NCBI GenBank assembly: GCA_016184365.1
Contig: JACPCW010000120.1
Span: 1-56,966, forward strand
Reading direction: 5' to 3'
Source of the DNA: Candidatus Rokuibacteriota bacterium
GTDB lineage: Bacteria; Methylomirabilota; Methylomirabilia; Rokubacteriales; CSP1-6
Length of the DNA stretch: 56,966 nucleotides
The position numbers and the translations under genes were made by a program. Shown here piece after piece: positions 24,077 through 32,487 of this stretch (positions are counted from its first letter, which is position 1; each line of letters opens with the position of its first letter). The notes under the pieces were generated by a model. The model worked only from the letters and a program-made list of their open reading frames with translations. It ran no database searches and was not told the origin of the DNA.

Positions 24077-24490
24077 ATGAGCGGACACATCGCCCCCGTC
24101 AACCCGCCGTCGCTGATGAAGCCCGTCGGCTACTCGCACGCGTACGAGGTGAAGAGCGGCCGCGTGCTCTTCATCGCCGGACAGGTCGCGAAGGACGGCG
24201 CCAGCCAGGTCGTCGGCAAGGGTGACCTCGTCGCGCAGTTCCGCCAGGTCTGCGACAACCTCCGCACCGTCGTGACGGCGGCCGGCGGGCAGATGACCGA
24301 CATCGTGAAGCTGACGCTCTACGTCATCGACGTCGACGACTACAAGAAGCGGTCGCGCGAGATCGGCGGCGTCTACCGCGAGTACTTCGGCAAGCACTTC
24401 CCGGCCATGACGCTCGTCGGCGCGCGCGATCTCTACGATCGGGAAGACGGCTGCATGATCGAGATCGAAGGGATGGCGGTCCTCGCGTGA
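24077..24490 (+). CDS. ridA: RidA-family enamine/imine deaminase
   Basis: A 137-residue RidA/YjgF protein. Family features seen: SHAYEVKSGRVLFIAGQVA, FRQVCDNLRTVVTAAGG, IVKLTLYVIDVDDY, and a C-terminal GCMIEIEGMAVLA strand with Glu. The usual substrate-carboxylate Arg (R105 of classical RidA) corresponds to the AMTLVGARDLYD region, where Arg is present. RidA proteins hydrolyse enamines/imines. It is placed between an SDR and an aryl-CoA ligase, so it may remove the amino group from an enamine intermediate. AAGGAGG lies 6 nt before the ATG. Its stop overlaps the next GTG. Confidence 0.9.
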   Translation: MSGHIAPVNPPSLMKPVGYSHAYEVKSGRVLFIAGQVAKDGASQVVGKGDLVAQFRQVCDNLRTVVTAAGGQMTDIVKLTLYVIDVDDYKKRSREIGGVYREYFGKHFPAMTLVGARDLYDREDGCMIEIEGMAVLA

Positions 24491-26085
24491 TCCCCGGCGT
24501 CGCGGAATCGCTCCCGCCCGCGACGCTGATGCCGGACCGCGTGTACACGCTTCCGGAGCTGCGGTATCCCGTCCATCTGAACGCCGCGGTCGAGCTGCTG
24601 GACACGAATGCCGACGGCGGCCGCGCCGGGCGGCCGGCGATTCACGCCGGGCCGCGGACGATCACGTACGGCGAGCTGCAGGCGCAGGTCAACCGCCTGT
24701 GCCACGGGCTGCGCTCGATCGGTCTCGGCCGCGGCGATCGGGTGCTGCTGCGTCTGCCGAACGTGCCGGAGTTCATCGTGAGCTGGCTCGCCTGCCAGAA
24801 GCTCGGCATCGTCACGGTCGGCACGATGCCGCTGCTCCGCGCGCGCGAGCTGGCCTACATCGCGGCCGACGCGGGCACGCGCGCCGCGATCGTCATCGTC
24901 GCGGGCGAGGCGAAGCCGGGCGACACCACGCTCGCATCGCTGATGACCGGGCACCCCGAGCGTTTCGCGGCCGAGTCGACCGATCGCGACGAGCTGGCGA
25001 TGATCGCGTACACGTCGGGCTCGACCGGCGTGCCGAAGGGCTGCGTGCACTTTCATCGCGACATCCTCGCCTCGGCGGACGCGTACGCGCGGCACGTCCT
25101 GCGCCCGACGGAGGACGATCGCTTCGGCGGCCATCCGACGCTCGCGTTCACGTTCGGCACCGGCGGGCTCATGGTGTTCCCGTTCCGCTTCGGCGCGTCC
25201 ACCGTGCTGTCCGGCCCCTTCGCGCCCGAGTCGATGCTGGAGACGTTCGCGGCGAAGCGGGTGACGCTCGCGTTCTGCGCGCCGACGTCGTACCGGCTCA
25301 TGCTCGCGGTGCCCGACATGGCGAAACGGTTCGATCTCGGGAGCCTGCGGTTCGGCGTCTCCGCGGCCGAGCCGCTCCCCGCGGCGACGTGGCGCGAATG
25401 GCACGAGGCGACCGGCGTCGAGCTGCTCGACGGCATCGGCTCGACCGAGATGTTCCACATCTTCATCTCCTCGCTGCCGGGGCGCGTCAGGCCCGGGGCG
25501 ACGGGGTTTCCGGTGCCGGGCTACGACTGCCGTGTCCTCGACGAAGACGGCCGCGAGGTGCCCCGCGGCACGGCGGGACTGGTCGCGATCAAGGGGCCGA
25601 CCGGCTGCAAGTACTGGCGCAAGCCGGATCGCCAGGAAGAGTACGTGCGCTGGAAGGGCTGGAACGTGACCGGCGACGTCTACGTCCAGGACGAGGACGG
25701 GTACCTGACGTACCAGTGCCGCTCCGATGACATGATCGTGTCGGGCGGCTACAAGATCCCCGGCCCGGAAGTGGAGCACGTGCTCGACGAGCATCCCGCC
25801 GTCGCGGAGTCCGCCGTCGTCGCCATCCCCGACGCCACGCGCGGCTTCATCGTGAAGGCGTTCGTCGTGCTTCGTGACGCTCGCGCCGCGCGCGCCGGTC
25901 TCGTCACCGAATTACAAGATTTCGTCAAACGCGAGCTCGCCCCGTACAAGTACCCGCGCGCGATCCAGTTCGTGGACGCGCTGCCCCGCACCGAGACGGG
26001 CAAGATCCAGCGCTACATCCTCCGGCGGGCCGACGTCGTGCCGTACGACGCGCCGAGCGCTCCGGCGTCACGCGGCCATGAGTAG
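24487..26085 (+). CDS. aryl-CoA ligase, benzoate/2-aminobenzoate-CoA ligase type
   Basis: A 532-residue adenylate-forming enzyme. It has the P-loop AYTSGSTGVPKGCVH, the A5 motif DGIGSTEMFHIFIS, WNVTGDVYVQDEDGYL, the hinge YQCRSDDMIVSGGYKI, and the C-terminal catalytic Lys in RTETGKIQRYILR. The GSTEMFHIFIS and GCKYWR segments are typical of benzoate/2-aminobenzoate-CoA ligases. It activates an aromatic acid with ATP and CoA. The GTG overlaps the ridA stop, and the stop overlaps the next gene by 8 bp. It anchors the interpretation of the cluster as aromatic-acid degradation. Confidence 0.88.
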   Translation: MIPGVAESLPPATLMPDRVYTLPELRYPVHLNAAVELLDTNADGGRAGRPAIHAGPRTITYGELQAQVNRLCHGLRSIGLGRGDRVLLRLPNVPEFIVSWLACQKLGIVTVGTMPLLRARELAYIAADAGTRAAIVIVAGEAKPGDTTLASLMTGHPERFAAESTDRDELAMIAYTSGSTGVPKGCVHFHRDILASADAYARHVLRPTEDDRFGGHPTLAFTFGTGGLMVFPFRFGASTVLSGPFAPESMLETFAAKRVTLAFCAPTSYRLMLAVPDMAKRFDLGSLRFGVSAAEPLPAATWREWHEATGVELLDGIGSTEMFHIFISSLPGRVRPGATGFPVPGYDCRVLDEDGREVPRGTAGLVAIKGPTGCKYWRKPDRQEEYVRWKGWNVTGDVYVQDEDGYLTYQCRSDDMIVSGGYKIPGPEVEHVLDEHPAVAESAVVAIPDATRGFIVKAFVVLRDARAARAGLVTELQDFVKRELAPYKYPRAIQFVDALPRTETGKIQRYILRRADVVPYDAPSAPASRGHE

Positions 26086-27565
26086 CGCCCCCGGCCGGAG
26101 CGGCCGCCGCATCAAGCACGCGCTCCCGCCGGTCCGCTGGCCGACGGCCGCCGAGGCCGCCCGTGCGCGATGGTTTTCGCCCGGGCGCCTCGGCCCGCTC
26201 GCCACGCGCACGCGGACGTGGGTGCCGGCCATGGTGCCGTGGCGCGCGACGGACGACGGCCTCGTCACGCCTGATGTCATCGACTGGTATGCGCGGTTCG
26301 CCGAAGGCCGGCCCGGCGTCCTCGTCGTCGAGGCGACGGGGATTCGCGACGTGCCGAGCGGTCCCCTGCTCCGCATCGGCCACGACCGCTTCATTCCCGG
26401 CCTGCGCACGCTCGTCGAGACCGTGCGCGAGAAGAGCGGCGGACAGACGCGCCTCTTCATCCAGCTCATCGACTTCCTGCGCGTGAACCGCCGGCCGGAT
26501 CCGACGAAGTTCTTCACGCGCTATCTCGAGATCGGCGATGAGATTCGTCGGCGCCTCGCGTCGGCGCTCGGCGACGGCGCGTGGGTGACGGCGCCCGAGC
26601 CGGACGTGAGAGCGCGGCTGCTGCAGGCGGATCGCGCGCTGCTCGACGCGGTGCTCACGGCACGCGAGCTCGAGTCGCTCGATTTCGGGTACCGCGAGCG
26701 CGTCTGGGACACCCACCTGCCGCACATCCGGGAGCTCCCGTTCGTGCTGCCGGGACTCTTCGCGGCCGCCGCGCGTCGCGCGCGCACCGCGGGGTTCGAC
26801 GGCGTGGAGCTGCACTACGCGCACGCGTACACGATGGCGTCGTTCCTGTCGCGGCTGAACACCCGCGACGACGGCTACGGCGGCGCGCCCGAACACCGCG
26901 TCCGCTTGCCGCTCGAGGCGCTCCGCGCCGTCCGTGCGAACGCCGGCAGCCACTTCGCCGTCGGCATTCGCTATCTCGGCGACGAGGTCGTCGAGGGCGG
27001 CAGCGATCTCGCCGACGCCGTCGCGTTCGGCGTGCGCTTCGCGGCCGCGGGCGTCGATTACCTGTCGGTCTCGAAGGGCGGGCGCTTCGAGGACGCCAAG
27101 CAGCCGAAGGTCGGCGAGGCCGTGTATCCGTACACCGGCGAGTCGGGCTACGAGTGCATGCCGACGGTGATCTCGGACGAGCGCGGACCGTTCGGTCGCA
27201 ACGTCCCCCTCGCCGCCACGATCCGCGCGGCCATCCGCGAAGCGGGACGCGAGACGCCGGTCGTGACGAGCGGCGGCATCTTCTCGTTCGAGCAGGCCGA
27301 AGAGATCCTGCGCGCCGGTGAGGCGGACTACGTGGCCGCCGCGCGGCAGACGCTCGCGGACCCGGACTGGTTCCGCAAGATCGAGCTCGGCCGCGGCGAG
27401 GCGATTCGCCGGTGCGAGTTCACCAACTACTGCGAAGGGCTCGATCAGCACCACAAGCAGGTGACGTGCAAGCTCTGGGATCGCGACCTCGACCCCGCCG
27501 ATCCCGACGTGCGCCTCGCGGCGGACGGCAAGCGCCGCCTGTCCGCGCCGACCTGGGTCGACTAG
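26078..27565 (+). CDS. Old Yellow Enzyme-type NADH:flavin oxidoreductase
   Basis: A 495-residue FMN TIM-barrel ene-reductase. It has TWVPAMVPWRATDDGLVTPD at the front, GFDGVELHYAHAYTMASFLS with the substrate His pair, NTRDDGYGGAPEHRVRLPLE, and VVTSGGIFSFEQAEEIL near the phosphate site. It is longer than simple OYEs because of a C-terminal extension with CEFTNYCEGLD and CKLWDRD. In the known 2-aminobenzoyl-CoA pathway the reductase half of the bifunctional monooxygenase/reductase is OYE-like, which makes its presence beside the ligase notable. The TAG stop lies in a CTAG that borders the palindromic element. Confidence 0.88.
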   Translation: MSSAPGRSGRRIKHALPPVRWPTAAEAARARWFSPGRLGPLATRTRTWVPAMVPWRATDDGLVTPDVIDWYARFAEGRPGVLVVEATGIRDVPSGPLLRIGHDRFIPGLRTLVETVREKSGGQTRLFIQLIDFLRVNRRPDPTKFFTRYLEIGDEIRRRLASALGDGAWVTAPEPDVRARLLQADRALLDAVLTARELESLDFGYRERVWDTHLPHIRELPFVLPGLFAAAARRARTAGFDGVELHYAHAYTMASFLSRLNTRDDGYGGAPEHRVRLPLEALRAVRANAGSHFAVGIRYLGDEVVEGGSDLADAVAFGVRFAAAGVDYLSVSKGGRFEDAKQPKVGEAVYPYTGESGYECMPTVISDERGPFGRNVPLAATIRAAIREAGRETPVVTSGGIFSFEQAEEILRAGEADYVAAARQTLADPDWFRKIELGRGEAIRRCEFTNYCEGLDQHHKQVTCKLWDRDLDPADPDVRLAADGKRRLSAPTWVD

Positions 27566-28038
27566 CCCGGACTATTCATGAACGACAGCGCGTGAGCCGC
27601 CGAAGCCGAGCGCCGGGCTGGGGATCGCTCCGGCATTCCGCGAGTTGATCGCCCGCTCGGCGAGAAGCTGGGAACGCACTCAGTGGTGGCGCGTCGTCTC
27701 GATGATCGAAGCCAACGGAATGCCAGAGCGACCCCCAGCCCGGCACTCGGCTTCGGCGACGGCCGGGTGTGATGTCCGTTTCGATGACCGGCGACGATGA
27801 CGGCGCGTCAGCGAAGACGGAATCGCGTCACGGGAGACCGCGAGTGGTGGGCTGAGGGTCGCTCTGGAATTCCGTTGGCCCTACCCTCGCCTGGGCGCGA
27901 ACCATCGTGATTCCACCCGTGAGCATCGCCGAGCGGGCAGTCGCTCGCGGAATTCCGGAGCGACCCTCAGCCCACCGCTCGCGGTCGTGTCGCGGATGCT
28001 GTTCGGCTCGTGCGCGCCGCGTTCATGAATAGTCCGAG
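27566..28038. mobile_element. 473-bp non-coding nested palindrome (R3), MITE-like, flanked by CTAG
   Basis: The ends are an exact 17-bp inverted repeat, CGGACTATTCATGAACG (27568-27584 and 28020-28036). Inside are two long hairpins: arms 27600-27640/27716-27756 (37 of 41 bp match) and 27837-27874/27948-27985 (36 of 38 match). The two hairpins are themselves homologous and inverted, sharing GGGCTG.GG.TCGCTC. and CCCGCTCGGCGA in their loops. The whole is thus two copies of a ~230-bp unit facing each other. CTAG on both sides may be a 4-bp target duplication. There is no credible open reading frame. Confidence 0.75.
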
Positions 28039-28096
28039 CTAGGCACCGCGGTTCAGGGCCGTTCACTGGCAGCGCCATTGCACTCCATGCTGACGG

Positions 28097-28663
28097 ATGA
28101 ATGGCGCCGCAGCAGATCCCCGCCGCCTGATCCTCTGGACCGTCGGCGCCATCGTCGGCGCGGTGCTGCTGCTCGGCTTCCTCTACCGCGCGCGCGGCGC
28201 GCTCCTGCTCATCTACGTCAGCGCGCTGCTCGCCATGGGCATGGCGCCTCTCGCGCGCGCGATCGAGCGCATCCGCTTCCGCGGCCGGTCCCTGCCGCGC
28301 TGGCTCGCCGTCGCGATCATCTACGTCGTCGTGCTCGCTGCGCTCGTCGGGCTCGGTTCCGCCGTGGTCCCGACCTTCGCGCAGCAGGCGCGCGAGTTCG
28401 CCGCCGTTGCGCCGGAGTGGTTCGATCAGGCGCAGGCGAAGCTCATCGACTGGGGCGTGCTGCCCGAGCCCATGACCCTGCGCGAAGCGATCGAGGTCGG
28501 GGTGGATGCCGTGACGGTGATCGTGGCGCTGCTGCTCGGCAGCGCGCTCCTCGGCGTCACCGGCGCGCTCCTGGCGGTGCCCACGGCGGCCATCCTCAAA
28601 GTCGTCCTGCTGGAAGTCGGACGCGAGACGCCGGCCGAGCGGCCCGGACGCCGCGCGGCGTGA
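28097..28663 (+). pseudogene. AI-2E family transporter with an internal deletion
   Basis: A 188-residue frame. Residues ~9-50 and ~75-100 match the first membrane helices and following domain of AI-2E/PerM-type exporters (LLGFLYRARGALLLIYVSAL, then LAVAIIYVVVLAALVGLGSA). Residues ~138-175 (VIVALLLGSALLGVTGALLA and on) match the conserved last helix. The normal family length is ~340-380, so roughly 150-180 central residues are missing and the frame is intact across the join near residue 135. It is probably non-functional. It follows the palindromic element directly, and a recombination link is possible. Confidence 0.7.
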
Positions 28664-28666
28664 CGC

Positions 28667-29905
28667 TCAGCGCGCGATGCGCGCGCGCCGCAGTCGCAGC
28701 CTGAGCGACGCGACCGCGAAGCGCCACGCGATCTCCAGCCGGCGGCGGCGCAGGTCCTCCTCGCCCAGTGCGACGGCGGCGAACAGGCGGCAGAGCTTCC
28801 GATCGACGGCAGCCGCGCGGATGACGCGATCGGCGAGCGTCGGATCGGCGAAGAGTCGACGCTGGATGCGGATCGAATCGAGGAGCTCGTGGCCGATCTC
28901 GTCGCGCCACCGGCGCTCGTAAGCCGCGAGCGCCGGCGCCGAGGCATCGCCTCGCGCGAGCGCTTCCGCGGCGGTCGTGCCCGCGTGTTCGCCGGTGACC
29001 ATCGCGAAATAGATCCCCTCGCCGGTGTACGCATTCACGAAGCCGGCGGCGTCGCCGGCGAGCAGCGTGCGGTCGGCGTACGTGCGCGCGAGCGGTCCGC
29101 CGAGCGGTAACCGGTACGCCTTGAAGTTGGCGCGGTTCGACTGCCCCTTGACGACGCCCCGGTCGAGCGCGCGCGCGAGGAACTGCTGATGCAGCTCCCA
29201 CGGCGACTCGTCGAGCCGGCGGTAGAACGACAGGAGGCATCCGACGCCGGCGTCGACGTGATGCGCCTTCGGGAACACGTAGCCGTAGCCCGGCCACCCG
29301 CGATACCCGTACGCGACGTAGATCGCATCCGGGTCCGCCGGCGTGAGCTCGGCACGCGGCGTCTCTTCCATGGTGTCGACCGCGAGCGCGTCGTCGCCGA
29401 AGCCGTCGCCGAGGCCCGTCGCCCGCGCCACGACGCTGTTGACGCCGTCCGCGCCGATGACGAGCCGCGCGCGAATCTCGTCACCGTCGACCAGCGCGAG
29501 CGTGACGCCGTCACGGTCGCGCTCCACACCCGTGACGCGCGCGGATTCGATCACGCCGGCGCCCATCTCACGCGCGCGGTCCAGCACCGCGGCGTCGAAC
29601 TCCACGCGGCGCAGCGTCAGATAGAACGGCGCCTCGGAGTGCGCGACGACGGTCGCGCCACCGGGCGATTCCATGATGACCCGCCGGATCTCGTGCATCG
29701 GCACGCGCCGCTCGAGATGGCGGAACAGATCGGGAAAGCGGCGGCGCGCGCCGGCGCGGATACCGCCGCCGCACGGCTTGTCACGCGGAAATCGCTTCTT
29801 GTCGAGCACGAGAGCGCGGATGCCGTGGCGGGCCAGCGTGATCGCGGCGAGCGCGCCGGCCGGACCGCCACCTACGACTGCCACGTCCGTGGTCCTCGTC
29901 GCCAT
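28667..29905 (-). CDS. geranylgeranyl reductase family FAD-dependent oxidoreductase
   Basis: A 412-residue flavoprotein: the N-terminal Rossmann motif VVGGGPAGALAAITLARHGI with KRFPRDKPCGGGI, typical of geranylgeranyl reductases, GADGVNSVVARATGLG in the middle, and the second FAD motif LLAGDAAGFVNAYTGEGI. It would reduce isoprenoid double bonds or act on a related lipid or aromatic substrate. The C-terminus is rich in Arg. TATACT lies 12 nt before the ATG as a possible -10. It is convergent with the AI-2E remnant, 3 bp apart. Confidence 0.9.
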   Translation of the reverse strand: MATRTTDVAVVGGGPAGALAAITLARHGIRALVLDKKRFPRDKPCGGGIRAGARRRFPDLFRHLERRVPMHEIRRVIMESPGGATVVAHSEAPFYLTLRRVEFDAAVLDRAREMGAGVIESARVTGVERDRDGVTLALVDGDEIRARLVIGADGVNSVVARATGLGDGFGDDALAVDTMEETPRAELTPADPDAIYVAYGYRGWPGYGYVFPKAHHVDAGVGCLLSFYRRLDESPWELHQQFLARALDRGVVKGQSNRANFKAYRLPLGGPLARTYADRTLLAGDAAGFVNAYTGEGIYFAMVTGEHAGTTAAEALARGDASAPALAAYERRWRDEIGHELLDSIRIQRRLFADPTLADRVIRAAAVDRKLCRLFAAVALGEEDLRRRRLEIAWRFAVASLRLRLRRARIAR

Positions 29906-29936
29906 GCCGCGACGAGGAGTATACGAGACGCGGCGG

Positions 29937-30275
29937 TCAGGCGACGCGGCCGCCGCGCCTCACCGTGACCTCGCTGCGGATGCTGCGCACGCCGGCGACG
30001 CTCTCCGCGACGTGCTCGGCGAGGTGCTTCGCCGCTTCGTCGGGAACCGTGCCGGACACGGTGACCACGCGGTCCGCGACGCGCACGTCGAGTCGACAGC
30101 TCGCGAGCGAGCTCGCCGCATACCGCGTCTGCACGTCGGACGCGATCTGCGCGTCGGAGTGGGGCGACGGCACACCGCGCGCGCCCGTGAGCTCCACGTC
30201 GGGTCCGTTGCTCGCCGGACCGATCACGTAGCCGTCGCGCCCTTCGTCCTGCTCGTGCTCGGGCATCATGCGCAC
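29937..30275 (-). CDS. small BON-domain protein
   Basis: 112 residues. Residues ~38-108 form a BON domain (SDAQIASDVQTRYAASSLAS, VRVADRVVTVSGTVPDEAA, then GVRSIRSEVTV). The acidic N-terminus (MPEHEQDEGRDGYVIGP) has no signal peptide, so it is probably cytoplasmic. BON domains often bind phospholipid or small ligands, and standalone forms are common in stress loci. It lies upstream of the flavoprotein on the same strand with a 31-bp gap. AGGTGCGC-type sequence precedes the ATG. Confidence 0.8.
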   Translation of the reverse strand: MRMMPEHEQDEGRDGYVIGPASNGPDVELTGARGVPSPHSDAQIASDVQTRYAASSLASCRLDVRVADRVVTVSGTVPDEAAKHLAEHVAESVAGVRSIRSEVTVRRGGRVA

Positions 30276-30333
30276 CTCCCGCGCAGAGGGCGAGCAATCA
30301 AGATGCCGGGGACTTCATGGCATCATCGGCGTC

Positions 30334-31203
30334 ATGAGCACGCCAGTGTTCCGCCAGTACGATCAGGCCGCCCTCGATCGCGAATACGACAACCGCCGAA
30401 AAGTCGCCGCGTTCCCCGAATGGCTCGCCCGCTATACCCGCGAGAGCGAGCGCGTGCGCAAGGACCTCGACGCACGCCTCGACGTCGCGTACGGCCCGAC
30501 GCCCGCGGAGCGGCTCGATATCTTTCCCGCCGGGACGCGCGCGCCGATCAACGTGTTCGTGCACGGCGGGTACTGGCGGTCCCTCGACAAGGCGGAGTTC
30601 GATTTCGTCGCGGGCGCCTTCGTCCCCGCCGGCGTCGCCTCCGTCGTCGTCAATTACGCGCTCGTCCCGTCGGTCTCGATGGACGAGCTCGTGCGGCAGT
30701 GCCGCGCGGCCGTCACGTGGGTCCATCGCAACGCGGCGTCGTTCGGCGGCGACCCCGACCGGATCTTCGTGTCCGGGCACTCGGCGGGCGGCCATCTCGT
30801 CGCGATGCTCCTGGCGACGGACTGGCGCGCGTTCGACGGACTGCCGGCGGACGTCGTCAAGGGCGGCGCGGGCATCAGCGGCCTCTACGACCTCGAGCCG
30901 ATCCGGCTCTGCTATCTGAACGACACGCTCGGCCTGACGCCCGAGGACGCCCGGCGCAACAGTCCGGTGCTGCTCCCGGCGCCGCGCCGTGGCGCGCTCC
31001 TGCTCACGCTCGGCGGTGAAGAAGGACCGGAGTACCACCGCCAGACCGATGACCTCGCGCGCGCCTGGCGCCATCCCGATCTCGCGATCGACGTGCTCGA
31101 CCTCGCCGGCGAAGACCACTTCTCGATCGTGGCGCAGCTCGAAGCGCCGGCGAGCGCGCTGTCACGCGCGATCCTCGCGCAGATGGGCGTGCCCGGACGA
31201 TGA
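30334..31203 (+). CDS. alpha/beta hydrolase, arylformamidase-like
   Basis: A 289-residue serine hydrolase. The oxyanion motif VFVHGGYWRSLDK and the nucleophile elbow VSGHSAGGHL resemble kynurenine formamidases and related carboxylesterases, as does the N-terminal AALDREYDNRRKV. The acid and His are likely D in LDLAGEDHFSIV and its His. The substrate is not determined; a formamide or ester is expected. CATCAT lies 7 nt before the ATG. It is followed by the R1 tandem array. Confidence 0.85.
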   Translation: MSTPVFRQYDQAALDREYDNRRKVAAFPEWLARYTRESERVRKDLDARLDVAYGPTPAERLDIFPAGTRAPINVFVHGGYWRSLDKAEFDFVAGAFVPAGVASVVVNYALVPSVSMDELVRQCRAAVTWVHRNAASFGGDPDRIFVSGHSAGGHLVAMLLATDWRAFDGLPADVVKGGAGISGLYDLEPIRLCYLNDTLGLTPEDARRNSPVLLPAPRRGALLLTLGGEEGPEYHRQTDDLARAWRHPDLAIDVLDLAGEDHFSIVAQLEAPASALSRAILAQMGVPGR

Positions 31204-31218
31204 GACAGCGCGCGTTCC

Positions 31219-31462
31219 CGAGGCGCGCCACGGCTCCGCCGGGCCGGTTCCGAACGTTGGGGGTCTGGGGGCCATGTCGGGGCCCCCGGACACGCCATGC
31301 GACACCGAGGACCGGCACGGCTGTGCCGCGCCGGTTCCGAACGTTGGGGGTCTGGGGGCCATGTCGGGGCCCCCGGACACGCCACGCGACACCGAGGCCC
31401 GGCACGGCTGTGCCGGGCCGGTTCCGAACGTTGGGGGTCTGGGGGCCATGTCGGGGCCCCCA
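31219..31462 (+). repeat. palindromic repeat R1, copy D: three full units in tandem, 87-bp period
   Basis: Units start with CGAGG at 31219, 31306 and 31393, exactly 87 bp apart, joined by GGACACGCCA(T/C)GCGACAC. Each has GGCACGGCTGTGCCG-type hairpin 1 (weaker in unit 1) and GGGGGCC-ATGTC-GGGGCCCCC hairpin 2. It fills the gap between two plus-strand hydrolase genes and ends 9 bp before the next ATG. Confidence 0.9.
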
Positions 31463-31471
31463 GCATGATCG

Positions 31472-32398
31472 ATGAACCCGCAGATCGCCACGCTGATCCA
31501 GATGATGAAGGCGGCGATGGCGCCGGGCACGCCGCGCCTGTGGGACGTCTCGCCGCCCGAGGCACGCGAGCTGAGCGCGCGGTTCTTCGCGCCACTCAAC
31601 CTGGGCGGTCCGGACATGGCCGAGGTCCGTGAGGTCAGCGTGCCGGGCCGGCGCGGACCGATCCGCGCGCGGCTCTACGTGCCGCACGATGCCGCGCCAC
31701 CGTCGCCCGGCCTGCTGTTCCTGCACGGCGGCGGCTTCGTGATCGGCAGTCCGGAGACGCACGATCGGCTGACGCGCCAGCTCGCGGCGGGCAGCGGCGC
31801 GCGGGTGCTGTCGCTCGACTATGGCCTCGCGCCGGAGCATCCGTTCCCGGAAGGCCTCGACGATTGCGTCGACGCCGCCCGGTGGCTCGGCGACCACGGC
31901 GGCGAGATCGGCATCGATCCGGCGCGACTCGTCATCGGCGGCGACTCGGCGGGCGCAAACCTCTCGGCGGCAACGATTCTGAGATCGCGCGACGAACGCC
32001 GCGGCCCGACATTCCGCGGCGCGTTGCTGCTGTACGGCGCGTACGCCTGCACGGAGACGCCGTCGCTGGCGGCGTGGGGTGAACGCGATCTCGTGCTGTC
32101 GCGCCGCGTGATCGCGTGGTTCCACGACCACTACGGCGCGCCGGCGGACCAACCGTACTTCGCGCCGGTGAACGCCGATCTCCGGGGGTTCCCGCCGTCG
32201 ATCGTCGTCTGCGGCACGCTGGATCCGTTGCTGTCGGATTCGGAAATGTTCGCGGACGCCTTGAAGCGGGCGGGCGTGCCGGTGGAACTGCACATCGTCG
32301 ACGACGGAATCCACGCCTTCGTACAAATGCCGATGCTGGACATGGCAACCGAGGCATTGGAAACCCTGTGCAGCTTCGCGAAGCGAGCGTGCGGGTAG
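31472..32398 (+). CDS. alpha/beta hydrolase of the hormone-sensitive lipase family
   Basis: A 308-residue esterase/lipase: the oxyanion motif LFLHGGGFVIGS, the nucleophile elbow IGGDSAGANLSA, catalytic Asp in GTLDPLLSDSE and His in DDGIHAFVQM. YGLAPEHPFPEGLDD is characteristic of the family. It acts on short acyl esters, probably in the cytoplasm since there is no signal peptide. The upstream region is the R1 array; the last hairpin of R1 ends just before the ATG and could affect initiation. Convergent hyuA follows across R2 copy 1. Confidence 0.93.
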   Translation: MNPQIATLIQMMKAAMAPGTPRLWDVSPPEARELSARFFAPLNLGGPDMAEVREVSVPGRRGPIRARLYVPHDAAPPSPGLLFLHGGGFVIGSPETHDRLTRQLAAGSGARVLSLDYGLAPEHPFPEGLDDCVDAARWLGDHGGEIGIDPARLVIGGDSAGANLSAATILRSRDERRGPTFRGALLLYGAYACTETPSLAAWGERDLVLSRRVIAWFHDHYGAPADQPYFAPVNADLRGFPPSIVVCGTLDPLLSDSEMFADALKRAGVPVELHIVDDGIHAFVQMPMLDMATEALETLCSFAKRACG

Positions 32399-32487
32399 CC
32401 GCCAAGGACCGCGTGCGGCTCGGAAGAGCGTACGGCGCGCGTGTGCGGCTGCAGCTCACGGGAGAGCAATGCGTAAGCGAGCGGGAA

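Noticed and set aside
24487..26085. Acetyl-CoA synthetase or fatty-acid ligase for this adenylating enzyme
   Set aside because: The A5 region GIGSTEMFHIFIS and the neighbours fit benzoate/2-aminobenzoate ligases better; exact substrate still open.
27566..28078. Short open frames in the palindromic element (for example on the minus strand at 27881-28078)
   Set aside because: Their sequence is explained by the inverted repeats; no ribosome sites or family similarity.
31219..31462. CRISPR array
   Set aside because: The 87-bp units are near-identical over their whole length with no variable spacers and no cas genes; they are tandem R1 units.
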